Assembly (NCBI GenBank): GCA_009692465.1
Contig: SHZD01000008.1
Span: forward strand, 1 to 59,245
Direction: 5' to 3'
Source: Myxococcales bacterium
GTDB taxonomy: Bacteria > Myxococcota_A > UBA9042
Length of the DNA stretch: 59,245 bases
The position numbers were made by a program, and so were the translations under genes. The notes beneath the pieces are model-generated. The model ran no database searches, was not told where the DNA came from, and saw only the letters and a list, made by a program, of their open reading frames with translations. Shown one piece after another: positions 50,031 to 58,956 of the stretch. How positions within the stretch are numbered: position 1 is the first letter of the stretch; each line of letters opens with the position of its first letter.

Positions 50031-51344
50031 GTGACCGCCAATCCGCATCTTGAGAGCCCATCAGCCATTGCAGCTGAACTGACGCCGGGCCAGCGGCAGT
50101 GGCGTTATCGCGTGTTTGCAGGTACTTGGCTGTGCTACGTCGGCTATTATTTTGGCCGCAAACCGTTCAACGTCGCCAAGAGCTCGTTGGAGGCCAGTCT
50201 CGGGTTCTCTCCGGAAGTCCTTGGGCAAATCGGCGCTGCATTCTTGATTGCCTATGCCGTCGGACAATTTGTCAGCGGGACCATCGGGCCGCGCTTTGGC
50301 GCCCGCAAAATGTTGCTCGCCGGCTTGGCGACGTCGATCGTCAGCAACTTGGCTATGGGGGCCACGACCTCAGTGCCAGCCTTCGTCGCGCTCGCCGCGA
50401 TCAACGGCCTTGGCCAAGCGGCAGGCTGGAGCAATAGCGTCGGGATCATGGCGGCCTGGTTCTCCCGCAGCGAGCGCGGCCGGGTCATGGGCGTGTGGTC
50501 AACCTGTTTTCAGGCCGGCAACATCGCCGCGCCCTTGCTGTCGTCGTGGATGCTTGGGCAGTTTGGCATAGCTGCGGCGTTTTGGTCAGGGTCGCTGGCC
50601 TTGGCAGTGACGGCGGTGATCGTGTGGTTGTTTGCGGTAAATCGCCCAGAAGACCGGGGGTTGGCCGCTATTGATACCGACGAAGGCGCATCGAGTTCGC
50701 CGACTGCTGACAGCCCCCAGCAGGACGGTGTCGTTCGCTGGTCAACCAACACTTGGATTACCGTCCTTCTGGTCGGCTTCGCCTATTTCGGTATGAAATT
50801 CATCCGTTACGCGATCGATGGCTGGGCTCCTTATTTTCTTTCGGCCAACTTTGGCTTGGCCCCACCTGACGCCGGCTATGTTTCGACGGCGTTTGCAGTA
50901 TGCGGGGTGGTCGGCGTTTTAGGCACTGGTTGGCTCAGCGATCGCGTATTTGGCGGCCGCCGGGCTCTAGTGGCGCTGATCATGCTCGCCGCTTTGGTCG
51001 GCGCCACCATCGGGATGGCGATTTTTGGCACTGGTTCTGCGATAGCATTCGCCATCAGTATTGGGGTGATCGGCTTCACATTGTACGGGCCGGACGCCCT
51101 GTTGACTGGCGCTGGGGCCATGGACATCGGTGGCCGTCAAGGTGCAATCCGCGCAGCAGGGATCATTTCGGGCATCGGCTCGACCGGTTCGGTCGTGCAA
51201 GAACTGCTGATTGGCAAAATGTATCAGGCTTCGGGGCGCAGCATTGTGCCAGTCGTGACTGCATTGCTGGTTTCCGCTGTCGTTGCACTGGCTTGCGTCG
51301 CCGTGATTGTTTGGCGCAATCGCATGGGCAAAAGCGACGTGTAG
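50031..51344 (+). CDS. MFS transporter, organophosphate:phosphate antiporter type
   Basis: The product is 437 aa with about twelve membrane helices. It resembles the GlpT/UhpT (OPA) branch of the major facilitator superfamily: WLCYVGYYFGRKPFNVAKSSL near the N-terminus, the loop GPRFGARKMLLAGLA, GLGQAAGWSNSVGIMAAWF with the SERGRVMGVWSTCFQAGN segment, and a second-half motif SDRVFGGRRALVAL. A sugar-phosphate or glycerol-phosphate substrate is likely but not proven. It starts with GTG (50031). A short Asp/Ser/Pro-rich loop separates the halves. Confidence 0.85.
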   Translation: MTANPHLESPSAIAAELTPGQRQWRYRVFAGTWLCYVGYYFGRKPFNVAKSSLEASLGFSPEVLGQIGAAFLIAYAVGQFVSGTIGPRFGARKMLLAGLATSIVSNLAMGATTSVPAFVALAAINGLGQAAGWSNSVGIMAAWFSRSERGRVMGVWSTCFQAGNIAAPLLSSWMLGQFGIAAAFWSGSLALAVTAVIVWLFAVNRPEDRGLAAIDTDEGASSSPTADSPQQDGVVRWSTNTWITVLLVGFAYFGMKFIRYAIDGWAPYFLSANFGLAPPDAGYVSTAFAVCGVVGVLGTGWLSDRVFGGRRALVALIMLAALVGATIGMAIFGTGSAIAFAISIGVIGFTLYGPDALLTGAGAMDIGGRQGAIRAAGIISGIGSTGSVVQELLIGKMYQASGRSIVPVVTALLVSAVVALACVAVIVWRNRMGKSDV

Positions 51345-51415
51345 CCCCGCACCCATTGCTGCCCTATATTTGGCCCTCAGCGGCGCTGCCTCAGGCGCGA
51401 CCTTCGGAATAACTT

Positions 51416-52141
51416 ATGGGATTTTTGGACTTCCTTATCGGCGGATCGGATCCGCAGAAGAACATCGACAAGCTCAAGCGCATCCTGATGGACCAGTACC
51501 GTCAGGCCGAGCAGCGTTTGGAGGCCATCGACGACTTAGTGCGTTTAGGGACGCCAGCGGCGCTCGATGCGTTGCTTGAGCGCTTCACGTTGCGCGTTAG
51601 CGGTCCGACGATTGACGAGCGCGAAAAGCAGTACACCTATGAAAAGATTTCTCATTGGGGCGACTCCGCTGTCGGGCCGCTGCAGAATTTTATTGCGACC
51701 CACGACGCGGTGTATTTTCCATTGCGGGCGCTGCGGGATCTGGCTGGCGACGAGGTGGCGGTACATACATTGCTCAAGGCCATTGCTGATTGCGATCCGG
51801 GCTACCACCAAGGACTCGAACGCCTTCGCGAGATCGTGAGTAATCTAAGGGACTTTCGCCATGACAAAGTTCGTGATGCCCTGATTGAGTTGCTTGGTTC
51901 GCGGTCCAATGAAATTCGGTTCTATGCACTGGACGGTCTAGTGGGCTATCCGGCTGACGAGATCGCACCGTATTTGGCTGGCCGAATGCTAGACGCCACC
52001 GAAGGTCAGCGGGTCAAAGCACTCGCTTACGAATTGGCCGTCGAGCATCAGGTGCCGATGGCGACGTGGTCCGACCAACTGGCGGCGGCCCTCCCAGCGA
52101 GCTACGAACTCAACAGTGACGGGCTGTTGACTCGCCGCTGA
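51416..52141 (+). CDS. HEAT-repeat protein
   Basis: This 241-aa cytosolic protein consists of helical repeats: RLEAIDDLVRLGTPAALDALLERF, YFPLRALRDLAGDEVAVHTLLKAI, KVRDALIELLGSRSNEIRFYALDGL and DEIAPYLAGRMLDATEGQRVKALAYEL. HEAT scaffolds bind proteins or modified tRNA-like partners; no catalytic motif is present. It starts 71 bp after the transporter and ends 106 bp before greA. Confidence 0.8.
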   Translation: MGFLDFLIGGSDPQKNIDKLKRILMDQYRQAEQRLEAIDDLVRLGTPAALDALLERFTLRVSGPTIDEREKQYTYEKISHWGDSAVGPLQNFIATHDAVYFPLRALRDLAGDEVAVHTLLKAIADCDPGYHQGLERLREIVSNLRDFRHDKVRDALIELLGSRSNEIRFYALDGLVGYPADEIAPYLAGRMLDATEGQRVKALAYELAVEHQVPMATWSDQLAAALPASYELNSDGLLTRR

Positions 52142-52247
52142 TTGAGTTTTCAGTGCGGTTGCGCCCAGACTGCAAGCGATTTGGCGCTGTCGAGGTCAAA
52201 ATGTGGCACTTAGGCACGACTGGCCAGCTTGAACGCGGAGAACGATC

Positions 52248-52721
52248 ATGACCGGAACGCCCATCACGCCCGCAGGTCTCGCCAAGTTGCACGCCCAGCT
52301 CAAGCACCTGCGCGAAGTCGAACGTCCTAAAAATATCAACGATTTGGAAGAGGCCCGAGCCCACGGCGATCTGCGCGAAAACGCGGAATACCATGCAGCA
52401 AAGGACCGGCAGGGCTTTATCGCTGGCCAGATGCGCTTTTTGGAATCCACGATCGCCGACGCCGAAGTCATCGATCCCAAGAAACTGTCGGGCTCGCGGG
52501 TGACGTTTGGGGCTACGGTCACTGTTACGGACACTGACACGGACAAGACAACTCGGTTTCAGATCGTCAGTGAGTTTGAGGCCGATCTGGATGCCGGCAC
52601 TGTCTCGGTTAAGGCGCCCACGGCCCGCGGCTTACTAGGCAAAGAGCAGGGCGATGAAGTGGCGATCATGACTCCGCGGGGCAAGCGCGTGTTTTACATC
52701 GAAAAAGTGGAGTGGCTGTGA
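52248..52721 (+). CDS. greA: Transcription elongation factor GreA
   Basis: This 157-aa protein rescues backtracked RNA polymerase. Its N-terminal coiled coil carries the acidic tip DLEEARAHGDLRENAEYHAAKDRQ typical of Gre factors, and the C-terminal FKBP-like domain has TVSVKAPTARGLLGKEQGDEV. GGAG lies at a suitable distance before the ATG. The stop codon overlaps the tsaE start (GTGA), coupling the two genes. Confidence 0.95.
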   Translation: MTGTPITPAGLAKLHAQLKHLREVERPKNINDLEEARAHGDLRENAEYHAAKDRQGFIAGQMRFLESTIADAEVIDPKKLSGSRVTFGATVTVTDTDTDKTTRFQIVSEFEADLDAGTVSVKAPTARGLLGKEQGDEVAIMTPRGKRVFYIEKVEWL

Positions 52722-53182
52722 GCGTTCGCGTGGTGGATTTGCCCCCAGAGCCAATTGTCGATGCCGATGCCATGCTTCGCCTCGGCCGCTATGTAGCGCG
52801 CCAACTAGGCCCCGGCGATGTGCTGGCGCTTGTTGGTGAATTGGGCGCTGGCAAGACTACCTTTGTCAAAGGACTGGCGGCCGGTCTTGGCATTGACTCC
52901 GATGCGGTCGCCAGTCCGACCTTCGGGCTAGTACATCAGTACGGCGGCGGCGAGATCCCATTAGTTCATGCCGACTTGTATCGACTCACCAGCCGTGCTG
53001 AAGCCGAAGCCGCAGGTATTGGTGACCTGTTGCACGATCCGGAATCGATAGTCGCTGTAGAGTGGCCGTGGCACGCTCGTGGGTTGCTGCCGCGGCATGC
53101 TGTTTGGCTTGAGTTTTCGTTGGTTGGCGAGCCGCTGGGCAGTGAAGGGCGATCTGTGGTTCAGGTGCTGGCTCCGGCCTAG
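52718..53182 (+). CDS. tsaE: tRNA threonylcarbamoyladenosine ATPase TsaE
   Basis: This 154-aa P-loop ATPase is needed, with TsaB and TsaD, for t6A37 modification of tRNAs reading ANN codons. The Walker A motif GELGAGKTT (40-48), SPTFGLVHQYGG, HADLYRLT and AVEWPWHARGLLP are family features. GTG at 52718 was chosen because GGAG precedes it by five bases and it overlaps the greA stop; the frame allows GTG at 52712. The C-terminus is followed by a 15-bp repeat array. Confidence 0.92.
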   Translation: MSVRVVDLPPEPIVDADAMLRLGRYVARQLGPGDVLALVGELGAGKTTFVKGLAAGLGIDSDAVASPTFGLVHQYGGGEIPLVHADLYRLTSRAEAEAAGIGDLLHDPESIVAVEWPWHARGLLPRHAVWLEFSLVGEPLGSEGRSVVQVLAPA

Positions 53183-53250
53183 TTTTTGGCCCAGCCACAG
53201 CACACGGCCCCGAATGGTCTGTCGTTTCGCAATCGAGCGTTGGCGCCGCT

Positions 53251-53310
53251 CCTAAGGCCACCAATCCTAAGGGCTCCAATCCTAAGGGCACCAATCCTAA
53301 GGGCTCCAAC
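53251..53310. repeat. 15-bp tandem repeat, four copies
   Basis: Four units cctaagggc[t/a]ccaa[t/c] run from 53251 to 53310 downstream of tsaE. Read on the minus strand they encode PLGL-V/E in one open frame, a simple pentapeptide pattern that I regard as a by-product of the unit length. Confidence 0.9.
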
Positions 53311-53442
53311 AAAATCTAATCGATTTTGTTTGCGCCGGTTTGCCTGCTGTGTGGGTCGCTAAGCTCGCGTCTATTCAGCCGACTCGCCGCTCCGACCCAG
53401 ACCAGCGTCGTCGAGTTAATTGTGCTGGGGCCCTAATCTGCG
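53311..53442 (+). repeat. Family B element, copy B4 (diverged)
   Basis: It opens with an AT-rich hairpin, caaaatc-taatc-gattttg, in place of the usual terminus, then has tttgcctgctgtgtgggtcgct, aagctcgcg, agccgactcgccgctcc, and cgtcgagttaattgtgctggg. The order of blocks matches the other B copies while the termini are diverged. Bases 53183-53250 and 53443-53557 show no other feature. Confidence 0.65.
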
Positions 53443-53557
53443 CAGGCCAATAGGTTGTGGGCTGCGGGCCGCGAGCCCCATTGGCGTTTACTTGCAAACT
53501 CCCCGTCCGGTCGTACCCTGCCGTATGCATCGCCGTGCGGTGCTGTGTGCAAACCCC

Positions 53558-54394
53558 ATGTTAGCCAGTGTTCGAAATCGATTTTCCGTCGTGCTCACCT
53601 GTGTTGTTGTAGTTGGCATAGTGGTTGAGGGCTACGGCGATGCGGAGGAGCGCGCCTCCTTCCCGTGCCCGCTCGATGGCACCGTGACCTTTCCCATCGG
53701 CACGGACGGCAAGACGTCACTCAAGCTGTACTCCGATCTGGAGATCCCGACCCAAGCGTACACTAACTTGGTTGTCGCCTGTCCAAAATGCGGCTACGCA
53801 TCATGGACTAGCGATTTTTCGCGGCCGGTCGATCCGGCGCTGGAATCTTGGATCAAGTCCAACTTGCAACCGACAGCGCGACGCGCCGCCGAGGATCCAG
53901 CTTGGAGTTATCGCCACCACGTGCAACTTCTGCAACGCCGCAACGCTCCGCTTCGCGAACGGATTGGCGCTCTGGTGTTTCAGAGTTACGTCCACAAGCG
54001 TCGGCGCCCGCGCGGGGGAAGTGATCCGGCTGTTGAGCGTGAGATTGCGGCAATACGTCGGGATATTATTGGACTATTGGCTCAGGCCCTGCGCAATGAT
54101 CCGCCCAAAGCTGCGCGTACCCGTCTGGAGTGGTTGTACTTGCTGGGCGAATTGTCGCGCTTAGTGGGCGATCCGACCAACGGCAAGATGATACTTACCG
54201 AAGTCTGTAAGGACAAAGACGTTTTAGGCTTGACACTTGGGCGCATGGCCTGCGATCAAGCCGAAAAAGCGGCGCGCAACGATACTTTTGAAGAATACCG
54301 CGACGGAGTTTTGAATCCCTCGGCGGCCATTGCGCCAAAAACAGCAGAATCGACGCCTGTTCCGCCAGAACCGACCCCTTCTGCGCCACGCTAG
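53558..54394 (+). CDS. Secreted DUF2225-like protein
   Basis: The product is about 278 aa from MLASVRNRFS, with a signal peptide ending near EGYG (the frame also has an ATG at 53525). It has FPCPLDGTVTFP and VVACPKCGYASWTSDFS, the two Cys pairs expected to form a zinc knuckle in DUF2225. The helical remainder (AAIRRDIIGLLAQALRNDPP and so on) resembles TPR-like helices. The C-terminus is Pro/Thr/Ala-rich. DUF2225 proteins are usually cytosolic; export here is unusual. The TAG stop is the first three bases of repeat B5. Confidence 0.65.
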   Translation: MLASVRNRFSVVLTCVVVVGIVVEGYGDAEERASFPCPLDGTVTFPIGTDGKTSLKLYSDLEIPTQAYTNLVVACPKCGYASWTSDFSRPVDPALESWIKSNLQPTARRAAEDPAWSYRHHVQLLQRRNAPLRERIGALVFQSYVHKRRRPRGGSDPAVEREIAAIRRDIIGLLAQALRNDPPKAARTRLEWLYLLGELSRLVGDPTNGKMILTEVCKDKDVLGLTLGRMACDQAEKAARNDTFEEYRDGVLNPSAAIAPKTAESTPVPPEPTPSAPR

Positions 54395-54530
54395 AAACTG
54401 GCCCAGATTGGGACATTGTGGAACCGGTTCCAGTTGCTTGCGCTGTTGGTCGCTAAGCTGGGGTCGTCAATGGCCGACTCGCCGCTCCCGTTGTGCGCCC
54501 GTCGATCGGATAATTTCGGGACAGTTCCTT
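54392..54530 (+). repeat. Family B element, copy B5 (complete)
   Basis: It begins tagaaactggcccag, with the TAG acting as the stop of the DUF2225 gene, and ends ttcgggacagttcctt, so inverted termini are present. The core ggtcgctaagctgggg, tggccgactcgccgctcc and cgatcggataat match other copies. The element fills most of the 178-bp space between two converging genes. Confidence 0.85.
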
Positions 54531-54572
54531 GGGTTGGTCCGTAGCAGGCGCCGCAGCGCTCAAATCAGCCAT

Positions 54573-55739
54573 TCACTCGATTTCTTGGATTAAGTCGTCG
54601 CCGGTTAACTCCGTCGCGGCTTTGCCGTGTTCATAATCGAGCAGGCCATACTCCGCGTAATACGGGCGGATCCGGTCGCTAAGCAAGCCAATACGCTTTA
54701 GATTCGGGATGATCCGCTTGAACATGCGCTTGCGGAACATCAACATGAACGGCGCCGTCATCGCGATCTCATTCCACTGCCGGCGCGACATCTTGTGGGC
54801 CCAATATTCGTCGTAGACCTCGTGAGCTAGGAAGCGATTGCGCAGTAACACACTCATTTCAAAGCACCAGTCTTCGCGCTCGCGCAACTGTGCCGCCGTC
54901 AGCGTGTCGCGGTAGTAACGCTGCAGCGCTAGTACCCCAAACGCCACGTGGCGCGCCTCGTCTCGCATCACATACTCAAGCAATTTGCGCAGTAATGGTT
55001 CGCCGGACACCTGTCGCAGCGCGCCAAACGCGCCCAAGGCCAAACCCTCGATCAAGATTTGCATGCCCAAGAATTTCATGTCCCAGCGGCCATCGGTCAT
55101 CAGGGCATCGATGACCACGTACAGATTGTCGTTGATTTCATAGAGCCGTTTTAGCTTGTCGTCGAGGTAGCGATGAAAGACCTCGACGTGGCGGCCCTCA
55201 TCCATAACTTGAGTGGATCCATACAGTTTGCCGTCCAGCCACCCCACAGCTTGAGTGACCTGACAAGCCGCAAAAAGAGCCCCCTGTTCGCCGTGCAAGA
55301 ACTGACTCAACAGCCACGACACCAGCGCATGGCCCTGATCGGCCTTTTCAGCCTCGCTCAAGCGCTGAAATGGTGCGTAGTTCTGCAGCGGAAATAGTTT
55401 CGGATCTATTAACGGGTTGGCCGGATTGCCGATCTGGACGACGGTGCTCCAGTCCAAAGTGGTATCCGAATCCCATTGGGACTGTTTGGCCAAGCGATAC
55501 AATTTAGCCAAATCCTCGCGATCGCGGCGATAGCGCCAGTCAAAGTGGGCAGGCGAGTTGGTGTCGATATCGGTGCGGCCGTCCACCTGTTTGCCTTTGC
55601 GCAGCACGTAGCCACGAACTGCAGGGCGCATTAGCGAGGTAATCACCTTTAGATTTCCGGACTTCGCAACGTCGTCGAAGGTGCCTTTGGACTCAGCCAG
55701 ACGGTCAAATACGGTTTCCGCCAGGGAGGAAATTTGCAT
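54573..55739 (-). CDS. Ferritin-like diiron protein (R2/AurF-like)
   Basis: This 388-aa helical protein has iron-binding motifs in the order of the ferritin-like superfamily: an early Glu in FLHGEQGALFA, ExxH in DEGRHVEVFHRYL (about 175-187), a third Glu in ILIEGLALGAFG, and DEARHVAFGVLAL. This layout fits ribonucleotide-reductase-R2-like and AurF-like oxygenases. It would use two irons to activate oxygen, but the substrate is unknown. The start MQISSLAE has GAGG five bases before it. It is divergent from galU with 205 bp between. Confidence 0.8.
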   Translation of the reverse strand: MQISSLAETVFDRLAESKGTFDDVAKSGNLKVITSLMRPAVRGYVLRKGKQVDGRTDIDTNSPAHFDWRYRRDREDLAKLYRLAKQSQWDSDTTLDWSTVVQIGNPANPLIDPKLFPLQNYAPFQRLSEAEKADQGHALVSWLLSQFLHGEQGALFAACQVTQAVGWLDGKLYGSTQVMDEGRHVEVFHRYLDDKLKRLYEINDNLYVVIDALMTDGRWDMKFLGMQILIEGLALGAFGALRQVSGEPLLRKLLEYVMRDEARHVAFGVLALQRYYRDTLTAAQLREREDWCFEMSVLLRNRFLAHEVYDEYWAHKMSRRQWNEIAMTAPFMLMFRKRMFKRIIPNLKRIGLLSDRIRPYYAEYGLLDYEHGKAATELTGDDLIQEIE

Positions 55740-55944
55740 TTTGGACCTCGCGCCTGATTGCTTGGCACAGGCACTACACACACGCCCGGTCGAGCCAGCA
55801 GTACCTTAGGCTTTCGACTCGGCGACCATGCAGCGCCTCGCCCGCGGACCGTTCGGCAGCGGCAACGCCTGTTGACGATAGACGCTTCCGCACTGCTGCG
55901 CCACAATCGGCCTCACGTACTCCCGTTGGAGCTCGGAGATTTCT

Positions 55945-56841
55945 GTGGCCACAGTTCGCAAAGCCGTGATTCCTGCTGCTGGATTGGGTACTCGCTTCTT
56001 GCCCGCGACCAAAGCGGTGGCCAAGGAGATGCTGCCCATCGTCAACAAGCCCTCGATACAGTTGATCGTCGAAGAGGCTGCCGCCAGCGGTATCGAGCAG
56101 GTGATCATCGTTACTGGCCGCGGAAAGACGGAAATCGTCGATCATTTTGACGCCCATCCTCAGTTGGAGGAATCGCTGCGGCGGGCCGGCAAGGAAGCGT
56201 TATTGCGCGAAGTCATGCGGCCGTCCCAATTGGTCAAGCTAGCTACAGTGCGCCAACAACGGCCGTTGGGGCTGGGTCACGCCATTTTGTGTGCGCGCTC
56301 GCTGATCGGCGATGAGCCGTTTGCGGTGTTTTTGCCGGACGATCTTGTCGATTCCGAGCGTCCGTGCGCTCGTCAGTTGATCGATGTCTATGAGCGCACT
56401 GGGACCAGCGTTGTCGCGCTGATGAATGTTCCCCGTGAAGAAACAAGTTCTTATGGGATTGCGGCCGGCACCGTGGACCCTATGGACGGCCGTACCGTGC
56501 GGATCAACGCGATTGTCGAAAAGCCAGCGGTCGACGATGCCCCTTCGACGATGGCCGTTGTCGGCCGTTATGTGCTTGACCCTGCCGTCTTTGATTACTT
56601 GACGCGCACCAATCCGGGCCGCGGCGACGAGATTCAGCTGACCGACGCCTTAGCCGCCATGATGGTCGATCGCGGCTTGCACGGTTACCTGTTTGAAGGC
56701 GACCGTTTTGATGCCGGGGATGTGACGGGCTACTTGCTGGCCAACCTAAATTGGGCGCGTCGAACACCCCGAATTTGGTCCGCAATTGTGCGCTACGTCG
56801 AGGAACACTCAGGCAAGGTCCCTAAGCGGGACAAACGCTGA
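55945..56841 (+). CDS. galU: UTP-glucose-1-phosphate uridylyltransferase
   Basis: This 298-aa enzyme makes UDP-glucose, a precursor of cell-envelope polysaccharides. The nucleotide loop KAVIPAAGLGTRFLPATKAVAKEMLPIVNKPSIQ is typical, followed by GRGKTEIVDHFD, RPLGLGHAI, FLPDDLVDS, the EKPA segment, and GRGDEIQLTDALAAM. It starts with GTG, with GGAG six bases upstream (CGGAGATTTCTGTG). The 239-bp space after its stop contains only a possible 44-aa frame. Confidence 0.95.
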   Translation: MATVRKAVIPAAGLGTRFLPATKAVAKEMLPIVNKPSIQLIVEEAAASGIEQVIIVTGRGKTEIVDHFDAHPQLEESLRRAGKEALLREVMRPSQLVKLATVRQQRPLGLGHAILCARSLIGDEPFAVFLPDDLVDSERPCARQLIDVYERTGTSVVALMNVPREETSSYGIAAGTVDPMDGRTVRINAIVEKPAVDDAPSTMAVVGRYVLDPAVFDYLTRTNPGRGDEIQLTDALAAMMVDRGLHGYLFEGDRFDAGDVTGYLLANLNWARRTPRIWSAIVRYVEEHSGKVPKRDKR

Positions 56842-56855
56842 GCGCACAGAAACCC

Positions 56856-56990
56856 ATGAAAACACAGGCTTTAATCGCGGAGGTTTTCGGTAACGCCGCA
56901 GTTGAAGTCACAGCGTCGGCAATCGATGGCGCGGCTGAAAGGCGCAACGCCTACTGCAGTCAAGTTGCACTTGCCCAAGCGACAACGTAG
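56856..56990 (+). CDS. Possible small ORF after galU
   Basis: ATG at 56856 opens 44 codons to a TAG (56988-56990). The product would be MKTQALIAEVFGNAAV..ALAQATT. No ribosome-binding site or family is recognised. It lies 14 bp after the galU stop, so it could be read as a coupled small protein, but chance is an adequate explanation. Confidence 0.2.
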   Translation: MKTQALIAEVFGNAAVEVTASAIDGAAERRNAYCSQVALAQATT

Positions 56991-57080
56991 CATCGCGCCG
57001 CGGTTGAGAGACGGCCTGTTCGGGCACGTTCAAAACCGCCCGATTTTGCGCGACGGTACAAACAGGTAATCGGAGCCACC

Positions 57081-57881
57081 TTGACCGTGCTGCAACTGCC
57101 CATAATTACGAGCTTGATTCGGTGCATTGGCGTCGTTGCAGTGCTGACCTGTTGGAGCCAGCCGGCCGCCGCTCAGGCTCCTGCTGGCGATTCAGAGGCC
57201 GGATCTAGCGCCGAGAAGGCCGACGCCAAGCCTGAGGACGCTGATACTGCTCGGCGCTCCACATTGACACGAGAACTCGCCGAAAAAGGCGAAGCGGATC
57301 TTCAAAAATCCGTGCGTGTTTTTCAGCAGAGGTATCTAGTGAAGGCGGGTCGCGTCGAGCTCGCCCTTGGCGGCGGCCTATCGATGGCTGACTCGCTCGT
57401 CAGCCATCAGGCGGCAGATGCAACGCTTTTGGTCCACGTTTCTGAACGCGTGGCTATCGGCGCTGGCGCCTCCAAGTGGTTCGGTGCCACTACGGCAAAG
57501 TTTAGCCAAGTCGAGAGTAATTTCGGACTTTTCCCTGAAAAGTCCCTGCTTCAGGCTGGCGGTCATGGCCAAGTCCAGCTCAGTCCAGTCGTTGGCAAAT
57601 TTTCCAGCTTTGGTCTGGGCGTGCTGCAGTTGGATGGCTACGTACTGCTTGGTGGAGGGGCCCTGCGGACTACTCGCGGCGAAAATCTCAAGCCGTTTGG
57701 CATGGTTGGCGCTGGGGTTCGCATTCACTCGCTCCGCTGGCTGTCGCTGTCCTTTGAACTGCGCGATTACATCACCAGCGAGAAATTTATTGCCGAGAAT
57801 CGATTGCTGCAGCATGTGTTTGGCGGCCTGCAACTCGGTATTTGGATTCCACCTTCGGTTAGTTACCGGCTCGCTCGGTAG
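57081..57881 (+). CDS. Outer-membrane beta-barrel protein, myxobacterial type (1)
   Basis: This 266-aa protein starts with TTG, supported by GGAG six bases before it (CGGAGCCACCTTG). It has a signal peptide ending AAAQA and an Asp/Glu/Ala-rich segment. Beta strands follow (about 90-266): KAGRVELALGGGLSMADSLVSH, VAIGAGASKWFG, QLDGYVLLGGGAL, FGMVGAGVRIHSL, GGLQLGIWIPPS. The layout matches the short outer-membrane barrel domain family known mainly from Myxococcota. A paralogue follows 9 bp later. Confidence 0.8.
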   Translation: MTVLQLPIITSLIRCIGVVAVLTCWSQPAAAQAPAGDSEAGSSAEKADAKPEDADTARRSTLTRELAEKGEADLQKSVRVFQQRYLVKAGRVELALGGGLSMADSLVSHQAADATLLVHVSERVAIGAGASKWFGATTAKFSQVESNFGLFPEKSLLQAGGHGQVQLSPVVGKFSSFGLGVLQLDGYVLLGGGALRTTRGENLKPFGMVGAGVRIHSLRWLSLSFELRDYITSEKFIAENRLLQHVFGGLQLGIWIPPSVSYRLAR

Positions 57882-57890
57882 GCCCACAGG

Positions 57891-58625
57891 ATGAAAGGAC
57901 GTACTATGAGCCCGCGGTTAGGCTTGCTCAGGATTATCCTTGCCGCCATGGTGGTGCTGAGCTCCGCCAATGCCGTTGCCGATGATGTGCTGGAAGGCAC
58001 TCCGATGGTACGCCGCAACAACTTGTATCGGGCCGGTCGTCAGGAAATTGGGGTCGTTTTCGGCGCCAGCCTTGGCGATCCCTACGAGCGCAATTTTTTC
58101 CCGGGTGCCCGCTACGACATCCACTTGGCGGACTGGATAGCGATCGGTGCCGACTTGTTGGTCGGCATCGGTCTGCGCACGGGCATGGCCGGTGAAATTG
58201 AAACAAAAGTAACAAAACTCAATGAAACGTTCGCGATGCGGACCTCGCGGTTGGCGCTTGTCGCGGGTGGCCATGCAGCGGTGACCCCGTTTTCCGGCAA
58301 GTTCATGCTGTTTGGCTCGGTGCCCATGCACTTTGACATCCACATGAATTTGGGCGCGGGCGTTGCCAACGCGTCGGGAATTGTCGCCACCTCTGGTGGT
58401 TCACAATCGTCGTCCATCTCGCTTACGCCGTGGATTGGCGGCGGCGGGCGCATTTTTGTGTCGAGGGTATTGGCGGTAACCGCTGATCTCAATGACTATT
58501 TCGTCAAGCGCACTCTGGCCGTGGACCGCAACAATCAACCGCCACCAGCGGCGTACTCCGGCCAGCTCATCTTGACCGTCGGCCTCAGTTTCTTTGTGCC
58601 GCCGGACCTCAAGCGCGCTGATTAG
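57891..58625 (+). CDS. Outer-membrane beta-barrel protein, myxobacterial type (2)
   Basis: This 244-aa paralogue of the preceding protein has a signal peptide (LLRIILAAMVVLSSANAVA), then MVRRNNLYRAGRQEIGVVFGASLGDPYERNFFPGARYDIHLADWIAIGADLLVGIG, which fits the same barrel family well, and ends LILTVGLSFFVPPDLK. The two genes are probably one operon; family members often lie in groups. The ATG at 57891 was used; MSPRLGLL five codons later is equally possible. The TAG stop is the first bases of repeat B6. Confidence 0.82.
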   Translation: MKGRTMSPRLGLLRIILAAMVVLSSANAVADDVLEGTPMVRRNNLYRAGRQEIGVVFGASLGDPYERNFFPGARYDIHLADWIAIGADLLVGIGLRTGMAGEIETKVTKLNETFAMRTSRLALVAGGHAAVTPFSGKFMLFGSVPMHFDIHMNLGAGVANASGIVATSGGSQSSSISLTPWIGGGGRIFVSRVLAVTADLNDYFVKRTLAVDRNNQPPPAAYSGQLILTVGLSFFVPPDLKRAD

Positions 58626-58720
58626 GAACTATCCCAGAAAGAGGCATTCTGGGATTGGTTCTGTTTGCTTGCTATGTGGGTCGCTAGGCTCGCGGCCTTG
58701 AAGGCCGACTCGCCGCTCCT
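58623..58720 (+). repeat. Family B element, copy B6
   Basis: It starts taggaactatcccagaa (TAG = stop of the barrel gene), with hairpin cccagaa-agaggca-ttctggg, core gtgggtcgctaggctcgcgg, and a small hairpin cggcc-ttgaa-ggccg, then gactcgccgctcct. The right half is missing: family C begins directly. Confidence 0.88.
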
Positions 58721-58852
58721 AACTAGAAACTCGGGGCGCGCCGCCCCACGTGTGCTGCGTAGCCGCGCGGGCGCCCGGAGGCCCGGTCGCCATGCAGCAC
58801 GCTGAAAAGTTTCATCTATCGAGGGTGCCGCGCGCGGCGTGCTGCAACTCTG
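58719..58852 (+). repeat. Family C element, copy C2
   Basis: It begins ctaactagaaactcggggc (hairpin ggggcg-cgc-cgcccc), then an enlarged GC-rich middle, and tcgagggtgccg and aactctgt as in C1. It abuts B6. Confidence 0.78.
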
Positions 58853-58956
58853 TTGCGCAGGTCGATGAGTAATTTAGGAACAGCGCCTTGGAACTGCCTC
58901 ACTGAACCTGATCGCTGGTCGACCCGACGCGACATTGGGTTCACTCACCAGTTGCA

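Noticed and set aside
49517..50053. 178-codon plus-strand frame across tRNA-Ala and the 19-bp array
   Set aside because: It runs through the tRNA gene and terminator and has no coding signature.
52986..53312. Minus-strand frame with PLGL repeats downstream of tsaE
   Set aside because: It overlaps tsaE antisense, and its repeats follow from the 15-bp array.
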